From contig JANTGG010000020.1 in NCBI GenBank assembly GCA_024763035.1, positions 1 to 33,366 on the forward strand: a stretch of 33,366 nucleotides of DNA, read 5' to 3'. Origin of the DNA: Desulfocapsa sp. (lineage in GTDB: Bacteria > Desulfobacterota > Desulfobulbia > Desulfobulbales > Desulfocapsaceae). Shown one piece after another: positions 26,145 through 33,366 of this stretch. The translations under genes were made by a program, and so were the position numbers. Every line of letters starts with the position of its first letter. Position 1 is the first letter of the stretch. A model generated the notes under the pieces. It ran no database searches and had not been told where the DNA came from. It was given only the letters and a program-made list of their open reading frames with translations.

Positions 26145-26405
26145 TCAGGAATAAATAAAAACAAAGCGTTCATCATCAACGGAAATACGCAGCCTGCCTC
26201 CGTGATTTCTGCCATACATTTCCCACCCCGGGATATCATCAAACTCACATTTCAGACAACAGGGAGAATGTACGCCCTTATCCCTGTCACACCAGGACAC
26301 AAGCGTCATATACTCATTTCCCTCCTCCGCAATCACAGCTGTCATCTTTTTTGCCTGCTCAAAACTGATTTCATACCCACTTATCGTTATAAAGATATCG
26401 TTCAC
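26145..26405 (-). CDS. AF1514-like small cysteine-containing protein
   Basis: Function unknown. The 86-residue protein resembles the AF1514 (DUF5619) family by memory of its pattern: an N-terminal beta-helix unit, LVSWCDRDKGVHSP, four cysteines (39, 49, 50, 53), then PGWEMYGRNHGGRLRI and a closing FVFIYS. The Cys cluster could bind metal or act in redox or sulfur handling; this is inference. It starts at GTG, with GGAGG seven bases upstream, and the GTG overlaps the regulator stop as GTGA. It is thus the last cistron of the kinase-regulator operon. Confidence 0.65.
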   Translation of the reverse strand: MNDIFITISGYEISFEQAKKMTAVIAEEGNEYMTLVSWCDRDKGVHSPCCLKCEFDDIPGWEMYGRNHGGRLRISVDDERFVFIYS

Positions 26406-27820
26406 TTTCCTGCCTCCTGCTTTAATCTCCAGTTCAGTGCCTGCCTCGTCATACCAAGCATCTGAGCAGCTATCGCCTGGTTTCCCTGGGAACGCTGTAA
26501 TGCCTCCTGAATAAGGATCTTTCCAGAATCCTTCAAAGTGGGCAAAGTCTTAAGGCCACTGAAAACCGTCTCGCCTTTCGTCTCCACCGAACCGCCCGAT
26601 GATTTTTGCCCGCTGCGCTGCTCTATATACTGCTTGAAAACATTCATACTCAAAGTACGGCTCCCATGTTTTGACAGAGCATCAAAGACCATGGACTGCA
26701 GCTCCCTGACATTGCCCGGGTAATCATAAGTACCAAGAAGAATCACCAGTTCATTGGGATATGCCGGCTTCTTTTTATTCAGGCGACGGGCGGATTCTTC
26801 AAGGAAAAAATCAAGGAGAACGGGCAGATCGTCAAATCGTTCCCGCAGGGGCGGCACATGAATATGATGGGTGCGCAATCTGAAAAACAGATCCTGTCGA
26901 AATTCTCCAGATTTCTGCAATGATTCAAGATCCCGATGAGTGGCAAACAGCATCCTCACGTCTGCCCGACTGGCGACATCGGAACCCAGCGGATAATATT
27001 CCCGTTCCTGTAGGAGACGCAGAAGTTTCACCTGTGATTCTGCTGACAGATCACCAATTTCATCCAGGAACAGACTGCCGTCTGCAGCACTTGCGATAAG
27101 TCCTTTTCTGTTCTGATCGGCACCGGAAAAGGCTCCCTTTCTGTGCCCGAAGAGGGTGTCGCTGAGCATGGAGTCGTCAAGCCCTGCAATATTTACTGCT
27201 ACAAAGTCACCTTTACCGGCAGATAAATTATGAACCGCCCTCGCAAACAGTTCTTTGCCGGAACCGGTCTCTCCGGTGATCAAGACAGGTTCGTTAGTCA
27301 CGGCTATGGCTTCGATATACTGAAAGATGGAGCGCATTGCCTTGTTGTGCGTGACAATATGAGAGAAGGAATCGGGATGATTTAACCTATCCTGCAGGAA
27401 ATGCTCCTTTAACGAACTGTTTTCCCTGCGCAGCCTGCAGTAATCAACTGCCCGCTGTACCCCCGTCAGCAATCGGGCCTGTTCAGTCACCTTGGTAAAA
27501 AAATCATAGGCCCCTAGTTTCATGCACTGCACCGCAGTTTCAACCTGATCCAGCCCGGTAATGATGATCACCGGAATTTCCGGGTAATCCTGGACAACCA
27601 TGGGCAGCAGCTCCTCGCCTGACAAACCGGGCATGGTAAGATCAAGGACAAGGACCCCAATATCCATTGACTGCAGAATAGTCATCACTTCATTTGAGTC
27701 GTTACAGGTGGAAACATTATTCATACCGGCTGCCCTAAGGGTGAGGCTGAAGCTGTTCAGCCACGCTGGCTCGTCATCTACAAGAAGTATGGGCAATGGT
27801 GGATATCGTGTACTAGTCAT
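26402..27820 (-). CDS. Sigma54-dependent response regulator, NtrC family
   Basis: Two-component activator of sigma54 promoters. The receiver domain (about 10-125) has the acidic pair D15/D16, phosphoacceptor Asp60, Thr88 and Lys110. The AAA+ domain (about 153-385) has Walker A GETGSGKE (183-190), a GAFSGA sigma54-contact loop (229-234, Ser in place of the common Thr) and LFLDEIGD. A C-terminal Fis-type helix-turn-helix lies near 440-470 (GNQAIAAQMLGMTRQAL). At 472 residues it is complete. The cognate kinase lies 118 bp upstream on the same strand. The ATG lacks a good ribosome binding site. Confidence 0.93.
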   Translation of the reverse strand: MTSTRYPPLPILLVDDEPAWLNSFSLTLRAAGMNNVSTCNDSNEVMTILQSMDIGVLVLDLTMPGLSGEELLPMVVQDYPEIPVIIITGLDQVETAVQCMKLGAYDFFTKVTEQARLLTGVQRAVDYCRLRRENSSLKEHFLQDRLNHPDSFSHIVTHNKAMRSIFQYIEAIAVTNEPVLITGETGSGKELFARAVHNLSAGKGDFVAVNIAGLDDSMLSDTLFGHRKGAFSGADQNRKGLIASAADGSLFLDEIGDLSAESQVKLLRLLQEREYYPLGSDVASRADVRMLFATHRDLESLQKSGEFRQDLFFRLRTHHIHVPPLRERFDDLPVLLDFFLEESARRLNKKKPAYPNELVILLGTYDYPGNVRELQSMVFDALSKHGSRTLSMNVFKQYIEQRSGQKSSGGSVETKGETVFSGLKTLPTLKDSGKILIQEALQRSQGNQAIAAQMLGMTRQALNWRLKQEAGK

Positions 27821-27938
27821 AAGTTATCTGTTTTCTATCTGTTGATCCGGTTTGCAGTTGCAGTTTAAGCATAACTGCATTCCAGTTGAAAAGGCAAAAA
27901 AAATGGTAAGCAGCTCACAGCACTACATACAATTTATT

Positions 27939-30254
27939 TCACGTATCATCAGGAAGCATCGCCGGAAGTATCAAAACAACCTCGGTCCACTGCCTCTCTT
28001 TGGAGTAAAAGTTTAAAATCCCCTTATGTTCCTTTACAATTCCTGCGGAAACAGAAAGACCGAGTCCGGTCCCCCCCATACTCCGTTTAGTTGTAAAAAA
28101 AGGATCTGTCACTTTATTTATACAATCCGGTGCGATTCCCACGCCTTCATCGCGGATGGAAATTTCGACCCCTTCGGTTTCACGGTTATATCGTGTACGA
28201 ATGGTGAGTGACAGATCAGGGTTGTCCATGGCCTCACAACTATTTTGAATAAGATTGATCACGACCTGGATCAGTCGTTGTCTGTTGCCAAGAACCGGAG
28301 GCAGTGAAGGCGCATACTCACTGACAAAATTTCCGCTTGCCCTGCGAATACTGTTTGCGGTGAGCCGTACAGCCGACTGTACCACCTCGGTGATATCAAC
28401 GGGCGACATGTGTCCGCTTGTTTCCTGGCGAGCATAGTCTTTCAGGTCAACGACTATCTGCTTAATACGAACAGCACTTTCCTCCAGTTCGGCACAGATA
28501 CGTTTCAACTCTGTCCGCATGGCTGAATACTCTACCCCACCCACGGAAAAGTCTCCATACTCTTCATAATACTCATCCAGAATCGGCATGACATTTTCCC
28601 ATGATCGGCTGAGCACAGGCAGATTGAGAAGAGCGATGGAATTTGGATTATTTATTTCATGGGCAACACCGGAAACCAGCAGGCCCAGAGAAATCATCTT
28701 GTCGGCATGGAGCAGATGCTGTTGCTGCCTTCTTTTTTCCTCTTCACTTCGTTTTCTTTCAGTTATATCGCGAACGATCCATATTGCGTGCCATTCTCCC
28801 CTGATAGCGGTGGAGGAGAGTGAGAGTTCGACAGAGACATCCTTTCCTTCACGATTTCTTACCACCAGTTCAAGGGTTCCTGCGTAGGAAACAGTGGACT
28901 GCAATTCTTCAAGGGGTTGCACTATAAGCTCATCCCCCTCTCGACGTGGAGCAATCAGCGAATGTACAGGTTTTCCCAGTGCCTCTTTGGAGGAGTAGCC
29001 AAAGATACCGGCGGCTGCCTCATTCCAGTAGGTGATATTGCCTTCTTTATTCATAAGGAGTATGCCATCCTGTGCAGAGGCCGTGAGATTCCTGAATTTG
29101 TCCTCACTTTCCCGCAGAGATGACTCGGCAAGAACCCGTGCCTCACTCGTGTCACAGTACCTTTCACCAAATGCTGTGAGATCACGGGCAAGACTTTTAA
29201 TCTCACTGGGACCCTTCCAGCGAAAAACAAAGCGCCTTTCATTGTTGGTAATTTCGTTCAACCCCTCCAGGAGATCTTTCCGCAACCATTCTATTCGTCC
29301 GGCAATAAATGTTGCCGCCAAAAAGACAAGTGCCCCCATAACACAGATAGTCAGAATTACATTTATGCTCAGCCTTATCTTCCACTTTTCCAGTGCACTT
29401 TCATCAACCCTGCTCCCGACCCACATGACAACCCTGTGCTCCTCATTGAAAACAAGGGGCATCCAGGCAATTTTCCTTTTATCTTTGCCATTTAGAATAA
29501 TGAGATCTCTCACATCCATATTGTTCAGGTCGGGAAACTCACCAAAGGCATTACACTCATCCAACGTTATATCGTGAGCAGCAGAGAGGGAACTGACAGC
29601 ATCACAGCCCTGCAGATAACTGCCATTACTGTTGATCCAGTATGAATTTGTAAAATCATCAAGAAATTCCGACATATCGATGCGCATCATCAAAATAGCG
29701 ATGGGTTCACCTGCTCCTTCATATACAGGCGTGGACATGATGAGTTCATACCCCTTGTCATCACTACTTTTAAACGGGTCAGAATTGCGGGTTATCAAAT
29801 CAACAACCACTTCTCCCTCAGCAAGTGCCGAAGATTTCATAAAGAATTCATGTCCCTTGTGATTCTTGTCCGTGGTATCAGAAACAAACAGACCCTCTTC
29901 TTTTTTAAGACCAAGCACCTCCCTCCCCTCCGCATCAACGAGTAGTATCCCGTGAATCTGCTCATCGCTTCCAAACCATCTTTCCAGAACCTTTGACAGT
30001 ACAGCGATGGTTCGAAAATCATGGATGGCGGATCCGGTGGAAGGCAGAGTCGCTGCACGGATAAGGGATTTTTTAAGACAATGTATCCGCGTGTTCAGGT
30101 GGGTAAAATGAACATTTGAACGTGCCAGTGTTTCTATTTCTGCGGCATGTTCAAGGCGGGAAATGGTTGTGGGCCAGTTCAGGGCAACAAGGGTGAACAG
30201 GGGAAACAGACCGAGTGCGGTTACAATCAGAAATATAACACTACGTATTTTCAT
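27939..30254 (-). CDS. Membrane PAS sensor histidine kinase
   Basis: Senses a periplasmic or intracellular signal and phosphorylates the regulator encoded next. It has a first membrane helix at about 5-25, then an extracytoplasmic region of about 270 residues that looks Cache-like (VDAEGREVL, then YELIMSTPVYEGAG). A second membrane helix at about 296-317 precedes a HAMP-like linker and a PAS domain (about 383-500, ending VRDITERK). The HisKA phosphoacceptor is His532 in GVAHEINNP. The ATPase core has N671, DEGVGI (702-707) and GGTGLGL (727-733). It is 771 residues. AGGA lies seven bases before the ATG. No receiver or Hpt domain is attached. Confidence 0.92.
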   Translation of the reverse strand: MKIRSVIFLIVTALGLFPLFTLVALNWPTTISRLEHAAEIETLARSNVHFTHLNTRIHCLKKSLIRAATLPSTGSAIHDFRTIAVLSKVLERWFGSDEQIHGILLVDAEGREVLGLKKEEGLFVSDTTDKNHKGHEFFMKSSALAEGEVVVDLITRNSDPFKSSDDKGYELIMSTPVYEGAGEPIAILMMRIDMSEFLDDFTNSYWINSNGSYLQGCDAVSSLSAAHDITLDECNAFGEFPDLNNMDVRDLIILNGKDKRKIAWMPLVFNEEHRVVMWVGSRVDESALEKWKIRLSINVILTICVMGALVFLAATFIAGRIEWLRKDLLEGLNEITNNERRFVFRWKGPSEIKSLARDLTAFGERYCDTSEARVLAESSLRESEDKFRNLTASAQDGILLMNKEGNITYWNEAAAGIFGYSSKEALGKPVHSLIAPRREGDELIVQPLEELQSTVSYAGTLELVVRNREGKDVSVELSLSSTAIRGEWHAIWIVRDITERKRSEEEKRRQQQHLLHADKMISLGLLVSGVAHEINNPNSIALLNLPVLSRSWENVMPILDEYYEEYGDFSVGGVEYSAMRTELKRICAELEESAVRIKQIVVDLKDYARQETSGHMSPVDITEVVQSAVRLTANSIRRASGNFVSEYAPSLPPVLGNRQRLIQVVINLIQNSCEAMDNPDLSLTIRTRYNRETEGVEISIRDEGVGIAPDCINKVTDPFFTTKRSMGGTGLGLSVSAGIVKEHKGILNFYSKERQWTEVVLILPAMLPDDT

Positions 30255-30464
30255 AAATATATCCTGATCCGACGGCAGTTTTCACAGTATTGCAAACGGT
30301 GGAAAAGTTTCCTGTCATTTTCGGCTTCAAACATTTGCTGACATACTATCATGTTTTAATTTCCCATAAAATCAATCTTTTCATTTATAGCCATTCAGAG
30401 TATTATCCCACCTTCAAAAAGCTACAATAACTCTCACATTACCATTATTCATGAGGCTTTCATA

Positions 30465-32147
30465 ATGAGTGTTGACGATAAAAAGATTATTTATTCCATG
30501 ATTAAAGTCAGCAAGACATACGCTGACAAACCCATCCTCAAAGATATCTCCCTCTCGTACTTTTACGGTGCCAAAATTGGTGTCCTCGGACTCAACGGTA
30601 CCGGTAAAAGTACGCTGCTACGCATCCTCGCAGGGATCGACACGGATTTCACCGGTGAAACAGTTATCTCACCCGGTCTCACCGTTGATTATCTGCCCCA
30701 GGAACCGGATCTTGATCCTGAAAAAACCGTGAAAGAGATTGTGGAGGAAGGAGTACAGGACACCGTCGATCTACTCAATGAGTTTAACGCCATCAACGAG
30801 AAATTCGCCGAGCCCATGAGTGACGATGAGATGCAAGCACTTATAGAGAAACAGGGTGAAGTACAGGAAAAACTCGACAATCTCGATGCCTGGGATCTTG
30901 ACTCCAAACTCGACATGGCGATGGATGCCCTTCGCTGCCCCCCCTCAGACAGCAAATGCGATATCCTTTCAGGAGGAGAGCGCAGACGGGTTGCCCTCTG
31001 CCGTATCCTCCTCAAGCAACCGGACATTCTGCTTCTCGACGAGCCCACAAATCACCTGGATGCCGAATCTGTGGCCTGGCTTGAACACCATCTGCAACAG
31101 TATGCCGGAACGATCATTGCTGTTACCCATGACCGGTATTTTCTTGATAATGTTGCCGGCTGGATTCTTGAACTCGATCGCGGCCGCGGCATTCCATGGA
31201 AGGGAAATTATTCATCATGGCTGGAGCAGAAGGAAAACAGGCTTGCCAATGAAGAGAAAAAAGAGAGTGACCGCAGACGAACCCTGAAGCGCGAACTTGA
31301 GTGGATCAAAATGTCACCCAAGGGAAGACGCTCCAAATCAAAGGCCCGTATCAACTCCTACGAGAAACTTATCGAACAGGATACCGACAAGCTTGCCAAA
31401 GAACTGCAGATCTTTATTCCGCCGGGACCACGTCTTGGAAAAGTCGTCATTGAGGCGGACCATGTCCGCAAGGCGTTTGGGGAGAGGATTCTTGTTGATG
31501 ATATGAACTTCAAACTCCCAGCCGGTGGAATCGTTGGCATCATCGGTCCCAATGGAGCAGGAAAATCGACCCTGTTTAAGATGATAACCGGACAGGATAG
31601 CCCGGATGAAGGGTCAATCCGCCTTGGAGATACCGTCAAACTCTCCTATGTGGATCAAAGCAGGGACACCCTGGACCCGGAACAGTCAATATGGGAAGCT
31701 ATTTCCGAAGGACAGGAATCTGTCTGGCTGGGAACCAGGGAGGTCAACTCCCGTGCCTATGTGGGCAGGTTCAATTTTTCAGGTTCCGATCAGCAGAAGA
31801 AAGTGGGACTTCTCTCAGGCGGACAGCGAAACAGAGTGCATCTGGCAAAGATGCTGAAAGACGGCGGCAATGTTCTGCTCCTCGATGAACCAACAAATGA
31901 TCTTGATGTCAACACCCTGCGGGCACTGGAAGAGGCACTTGACAATTTTGGCGGCTGTGCCGTCGTAATCAGCCATGACCGCTGGTTTCTCGACCGTCTT
32001 GCCACCCATATCCTTGCATTTGAAGGAGACTCGCAGGTCGTCTGGTTCGAGGGCAACTATTCAGATTATGAAAAAGACAGGAAAGCCCGGCTGGGGGCAA
32101 AGGCAGATCAACCGCACAGGATCAAATACAGACAGCTGACCCGGTAG
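30465..32147 (+). CDS. ettA: ABC-F translation factor EttA
   Basis: Ribosome E-site ATPase that gates the first elongation step according to ATP/ADP level. Two ABC domains lie in one 560-residue chain with no membrane part. The first has Walker A GLNGTGKS (42-49), a subdomain of EttA arm type around 95-150, and LSGGERRRVALCRIL with LLLDEPTNHLD. An interdomain linker rich in Arg/Lys (KGRRSKSKARINSYEKL) follows. The second domain has GPNGAGKST, LSGGQRNRVHLAKML and LLLDEPTNDLD. The length matches EttA (about 555). GAGG precedes the ATG by eight bases. It is transcribed divergently from the sensor kinase. Confidence 0.94.
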   Translation: MSVDDKKIIYSMIKVSKTYADKPILKDISLSYFYGAKIGVLGLNGTGKSTLLRILAGIDTDFTGETVISPGLTVDYLPQEPDLDPEKTVKEIVEEGVQDTVDLLNEFNAINEKFAEPMSDDEMQALIEKQGEVQEKLDNLDAWDLDSKLDMAMDALRCPPSDSKCDILSGGERRRVALCRILLKQPDILLLDEPTNHLDAESVAWLEHHLQQYAGTIIAVTHDRYFLDNVAGWILELDRGRGIPWKGNYSSWLEQKENRLANEEKKESDRRRTLKRELEWIKMSPKGRRSKSKARINSYEKLIEQDTDKLAKELQIFIPPGPRLGKVVIEADHVRKAFGERILVDDMNFKLPAGGIVGIIGPNGAGKSTLFKMITGQDSPDEGSIRLGDTVKLSYVDQSRDTLDPEQSIWEAISEGQESVWLGTREVNSRAYVGRFNFSGSDQQKKVGLLSGGQRNRVHLAKMLKDGGNVLLLDEPTNDLDVNTLRALEEALDNFGGCAVVISHDRWFLDRLATHILAFEGDSQVVWFEGNYSDYEKDRKARLGAKADQPHRIKYRQLTR

Positions 32148-32160
32148 GGACTGACCAGCA

Positions 32161-32194
32161 GCGGATACCGGGGTCAGGGTTTCCCGGTATCTGC
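32161..32194. terminator. Hairpin downstream of ettA
   Basis: A 12-bp stem with one wobble pair is built around GATACCGGG/CCCGGTATC with a ten-base loop. It starts 14 bp after the ettA stop. No T tract follows on either strand, so it may be a 3'-end stabiliser or weak terminator rather than a classic one. Its left arm lies just beyond the end of the decayed kinase reading frame. Confidence 0.45.
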
Positions 32195-32506
32195 AAGAAT
32201 GTTGTTAAAATCGTGGACGATAGCTCCTGCCAGCACACCTGCAGAATCCAGCTTTTTACCCTTCAGCAAATCCTCTTCAAGTCTGACCTGCCCGGTAATA
32301 TCAGTTGCAATTCAAACAATTACGGGCTCTTTGAAACACTTCTTCAGTATATGGTACCCTAATCCTCTGCAGCCAGGGTTTGTTGCCGCCTGCATCCACA
32401 TAGGCTTCCCTGAGAATGTAATTAAAATATTTACCACAATAAACATAGGTATGAAAAAGCCACCAATCAGAGCATAGTTACGGCTATAGCTGGTCATTTT
32501 TGCCAT
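32174..32506 (-). pseudogene. Remnant of membrane PAS/histidine kinase
   Basis: The minus-strand frame starts at ATG 32506 with a membrane helix (about residues 12-32, GGFFIPMFIVVNILITF). It keeps a piece of a PAS domain, hits an in-frame TGA at 32312-32314, and continues in the same frame. The continuation reads IATDITGQVRLEEDL and, shortly after, GVLAGAIVHDFNNIL, the end of a PAS domain and a HisKA H-box. It then stops, so the dimerisation, ATPase and any receiver parts are missing. The PAS domain is also far too short. One point mutation (GGA to TGA is likely) and at least one internal plus a 3' deletion would explain it. A selenocysteine reading is very unlikely here. Confidence 0.7.
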
Positions 32507-32585
32507 ACAGGCACCAAACTATCTGAAACACACCGGGAAGAACTGCACAGGGGGAAACTGACAACAGTGTCAAGGGTGTCGGCAA

Positions 32586-32909
32586 TTACAGTTTTTGCAG
32601 GAGGGATAATAAATGCTCAAGGTCTGCAAGTTTTTCCCCGGCAACTTTCAAAGACCCGTCTCGACAATCGCCTTCTATTTCTGCGGTGAGATCACGAATA
32701 TCTTCAAAACCGAGACTTGCAGCTGCACCTTTAATGGAATGGGAGCTGGATCGCCCCATGTCAGCATCATTTTTAGCGATGCCCTGTTTCAGGCCGGCAA
32801 GGTCAGATGCAGAAGATTCCTTAAAAATTTCAATTAATTCCTGCAGCAACTCCTCATCATCCGCCGCTTGCTCCAGGGCAAATTCCTTGTTCCACTTCAA
32901 ATCATCCAT
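32586..32909 (-). CDS. Hpt phosphotransfer protein
   Basis: Carries a phosphoryl group between a hybrid kinase and a response regulator in a multistep phosphorelay. The 107-residue four-helix protein has the phosphoacceptor His57 in SHSIKGAAASLGF, followed by a helix with LTAEIEGDCRDG. It stands alone, without a kinase or receiver domain. GGAGG lies nine bases before the ATG. It sits between the Sua5-type gene and the decayed kinase on the same strand, which may have been its original partner. Confidence 0.85.
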   Translation of the reverse strand: MDDLKWNKEFALEQAADDEELLQELIEIFKESSASDLAGLKQGIAKNDADMGRSSSHSIKGAAASLGFEDIRDLTAEIEGDCRDGSLKVAGEKLADLEHLLSLLQKL

Positions 32910-32989
32910 CTACTGCTTCCTCCTTACAAGAGAACGAAAACGTTTTGCTTACATACAGTTTTTCACTGTCGTAACAAAAGGCTATCATA

Positions 32990-33366
32990 TTACAAGCAGG
33001 GATTACAAACTGAATAATTTTTTTTTGAAAGGACGTCTGCTATGGAGGACACCGGAACAGCACCCGATCTGACAATAGTCAACTCCCCGCTTCCCCCTTC
33101 AACAAATGTTGAACCGGGTCCTCCCGCAACTATCCCGCCATCCAGAATATAATCACAACGCTTATCAAGTTGACTGCGCACTTCTTCCGCACTGACACAG
33201 GGCTTTTTCCCGCTGAGATTGGCACTGGTTGCAGTTATTGCACCGCCGCACATTTCACAAAAGCTGGCTGCAGTTACATTTGAAGAAATACGAATGCCAA
33301 TGGTTCTGCCGTCGCCGGTCAGGCAGGAAGACGTCTCAGCTGCTGCCGGAAATATCAAGGTAAGCG
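32990..33366 (-). CDS. Sua5/TsaC-type threonylcarbamoyl-AMP synthase, partial
   Basis: Makes threonylcarbamoyl-adenylate for the t6A modification of ANN-reading tRNAs. Only the C-terminal part (about 125 residues) is inside the window; the reading frame runs off the right edge. Visible family features are PLTLIFPA at the edge, GIRISSN, the ATSANLSGKKPC signature and a C-terminal STFVEGGSGELTIVRSGAV. A TTG within the frame at 33358 is internal and not the real start. The upstream part should carry the KxR/SxN substrate site. Confidence 0.85.
   Translation of the reverse strand, partial: LTLIFPAAAETSSCLTGDGRTIGIRISSNVTAASFCEMCGGAITATSANLSGKKPCVSAEEVRSQLDKRCDYILDGGIVAGGPGSTFVEGGSGELTIVRSGAVPVSSIADVLSKKNYSVCNPCL

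Noticed and set aside
32312-32314. In-frame TGA in the kinase remnant as a selenocysteine codon
   Set aside because: The position is a PAS-domain glycine in relatives by pattern, no SECIS-like hairpin follows directly, and the protein lacks its catalytic domain anyway.

Overview
The window looks like chromosome from an anaerobic deltaproteobacterium (Desulfobacterota), most plausibly a sulfur- or sulfate-metabolising member of the Desulfobulbales. This is an inference. It rests on the style of the proteins (TorD-type chaperones, CxxCxxxC molybdoenzymes of the polysulfide/thiosulfate reductase type, a Cys-rich AF1514-like protein) and on a moderate base composition. I ran no database comparison.

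Bases 1-18000 are mostly housekeeping. A minus-strand operon obgE-proB-proA-nadD has junctions that touch or overlap. Next to it, rplU-rpmA (minus) has its own promoter and a strong terminator. A small gene with two AP2-like DNA-binding repeats (minus) lies back to back with a single-domain mazG. A plus-strand block follows: rpsF-rpsR-DUF2232 membrane protein-rplI, a terminator, then dnaB, leuS and lptE. Transketolase (minus) and dusB (plus) diverge from a shared promoter region. An S41 carboxy-terminal processing protease (minus) converges on dusB.

Bases 18000-26100 hold the most unusual part: two mirror-image operons, each TorD-like chaperone -> Tat-exported molybdopterin oxidoreductase (PsrA/PhsA type) -> four-cluster ferredoxin subunit. 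They diverge from an intergenic region of about 700 bp. Neither operon has the NrfD/PsrC-type membrane quinol subunit. Instead both ferredoxin subunits end in the same tail of about 40 residues, basic and then hydrophobic. The plus-strand copy is preceded by an unannotated 34-codon leader ORF with a strong ribosome binding site, whose stop codon overlaps the chaperone start.

Bases 26100-30460 hold a minus-strand two-component operon: a membrane sensor kinase with a PAS domain, a sigma54-dependent response regulator, and a small AF1514-like protein whose GTG start overlaps the regulator stop. It sits directly beyond the second oxidoreductase operon and could sense or control its substrate, but no clear sigma54 promoter was found. 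Bases 30460-33366 hold ettA (ABC-F translation factor, plus). On the minus strand are the end of a Sua5/TsaC-type gene (cut by the window edge), an orphan Hpt phosphotransfer protein, and the decayed remnant of a membrane sensor kinase with an in-frame TGA.

No tRNA, rRNA, CRISPR array, insertion sequence or phage gene was recognised.
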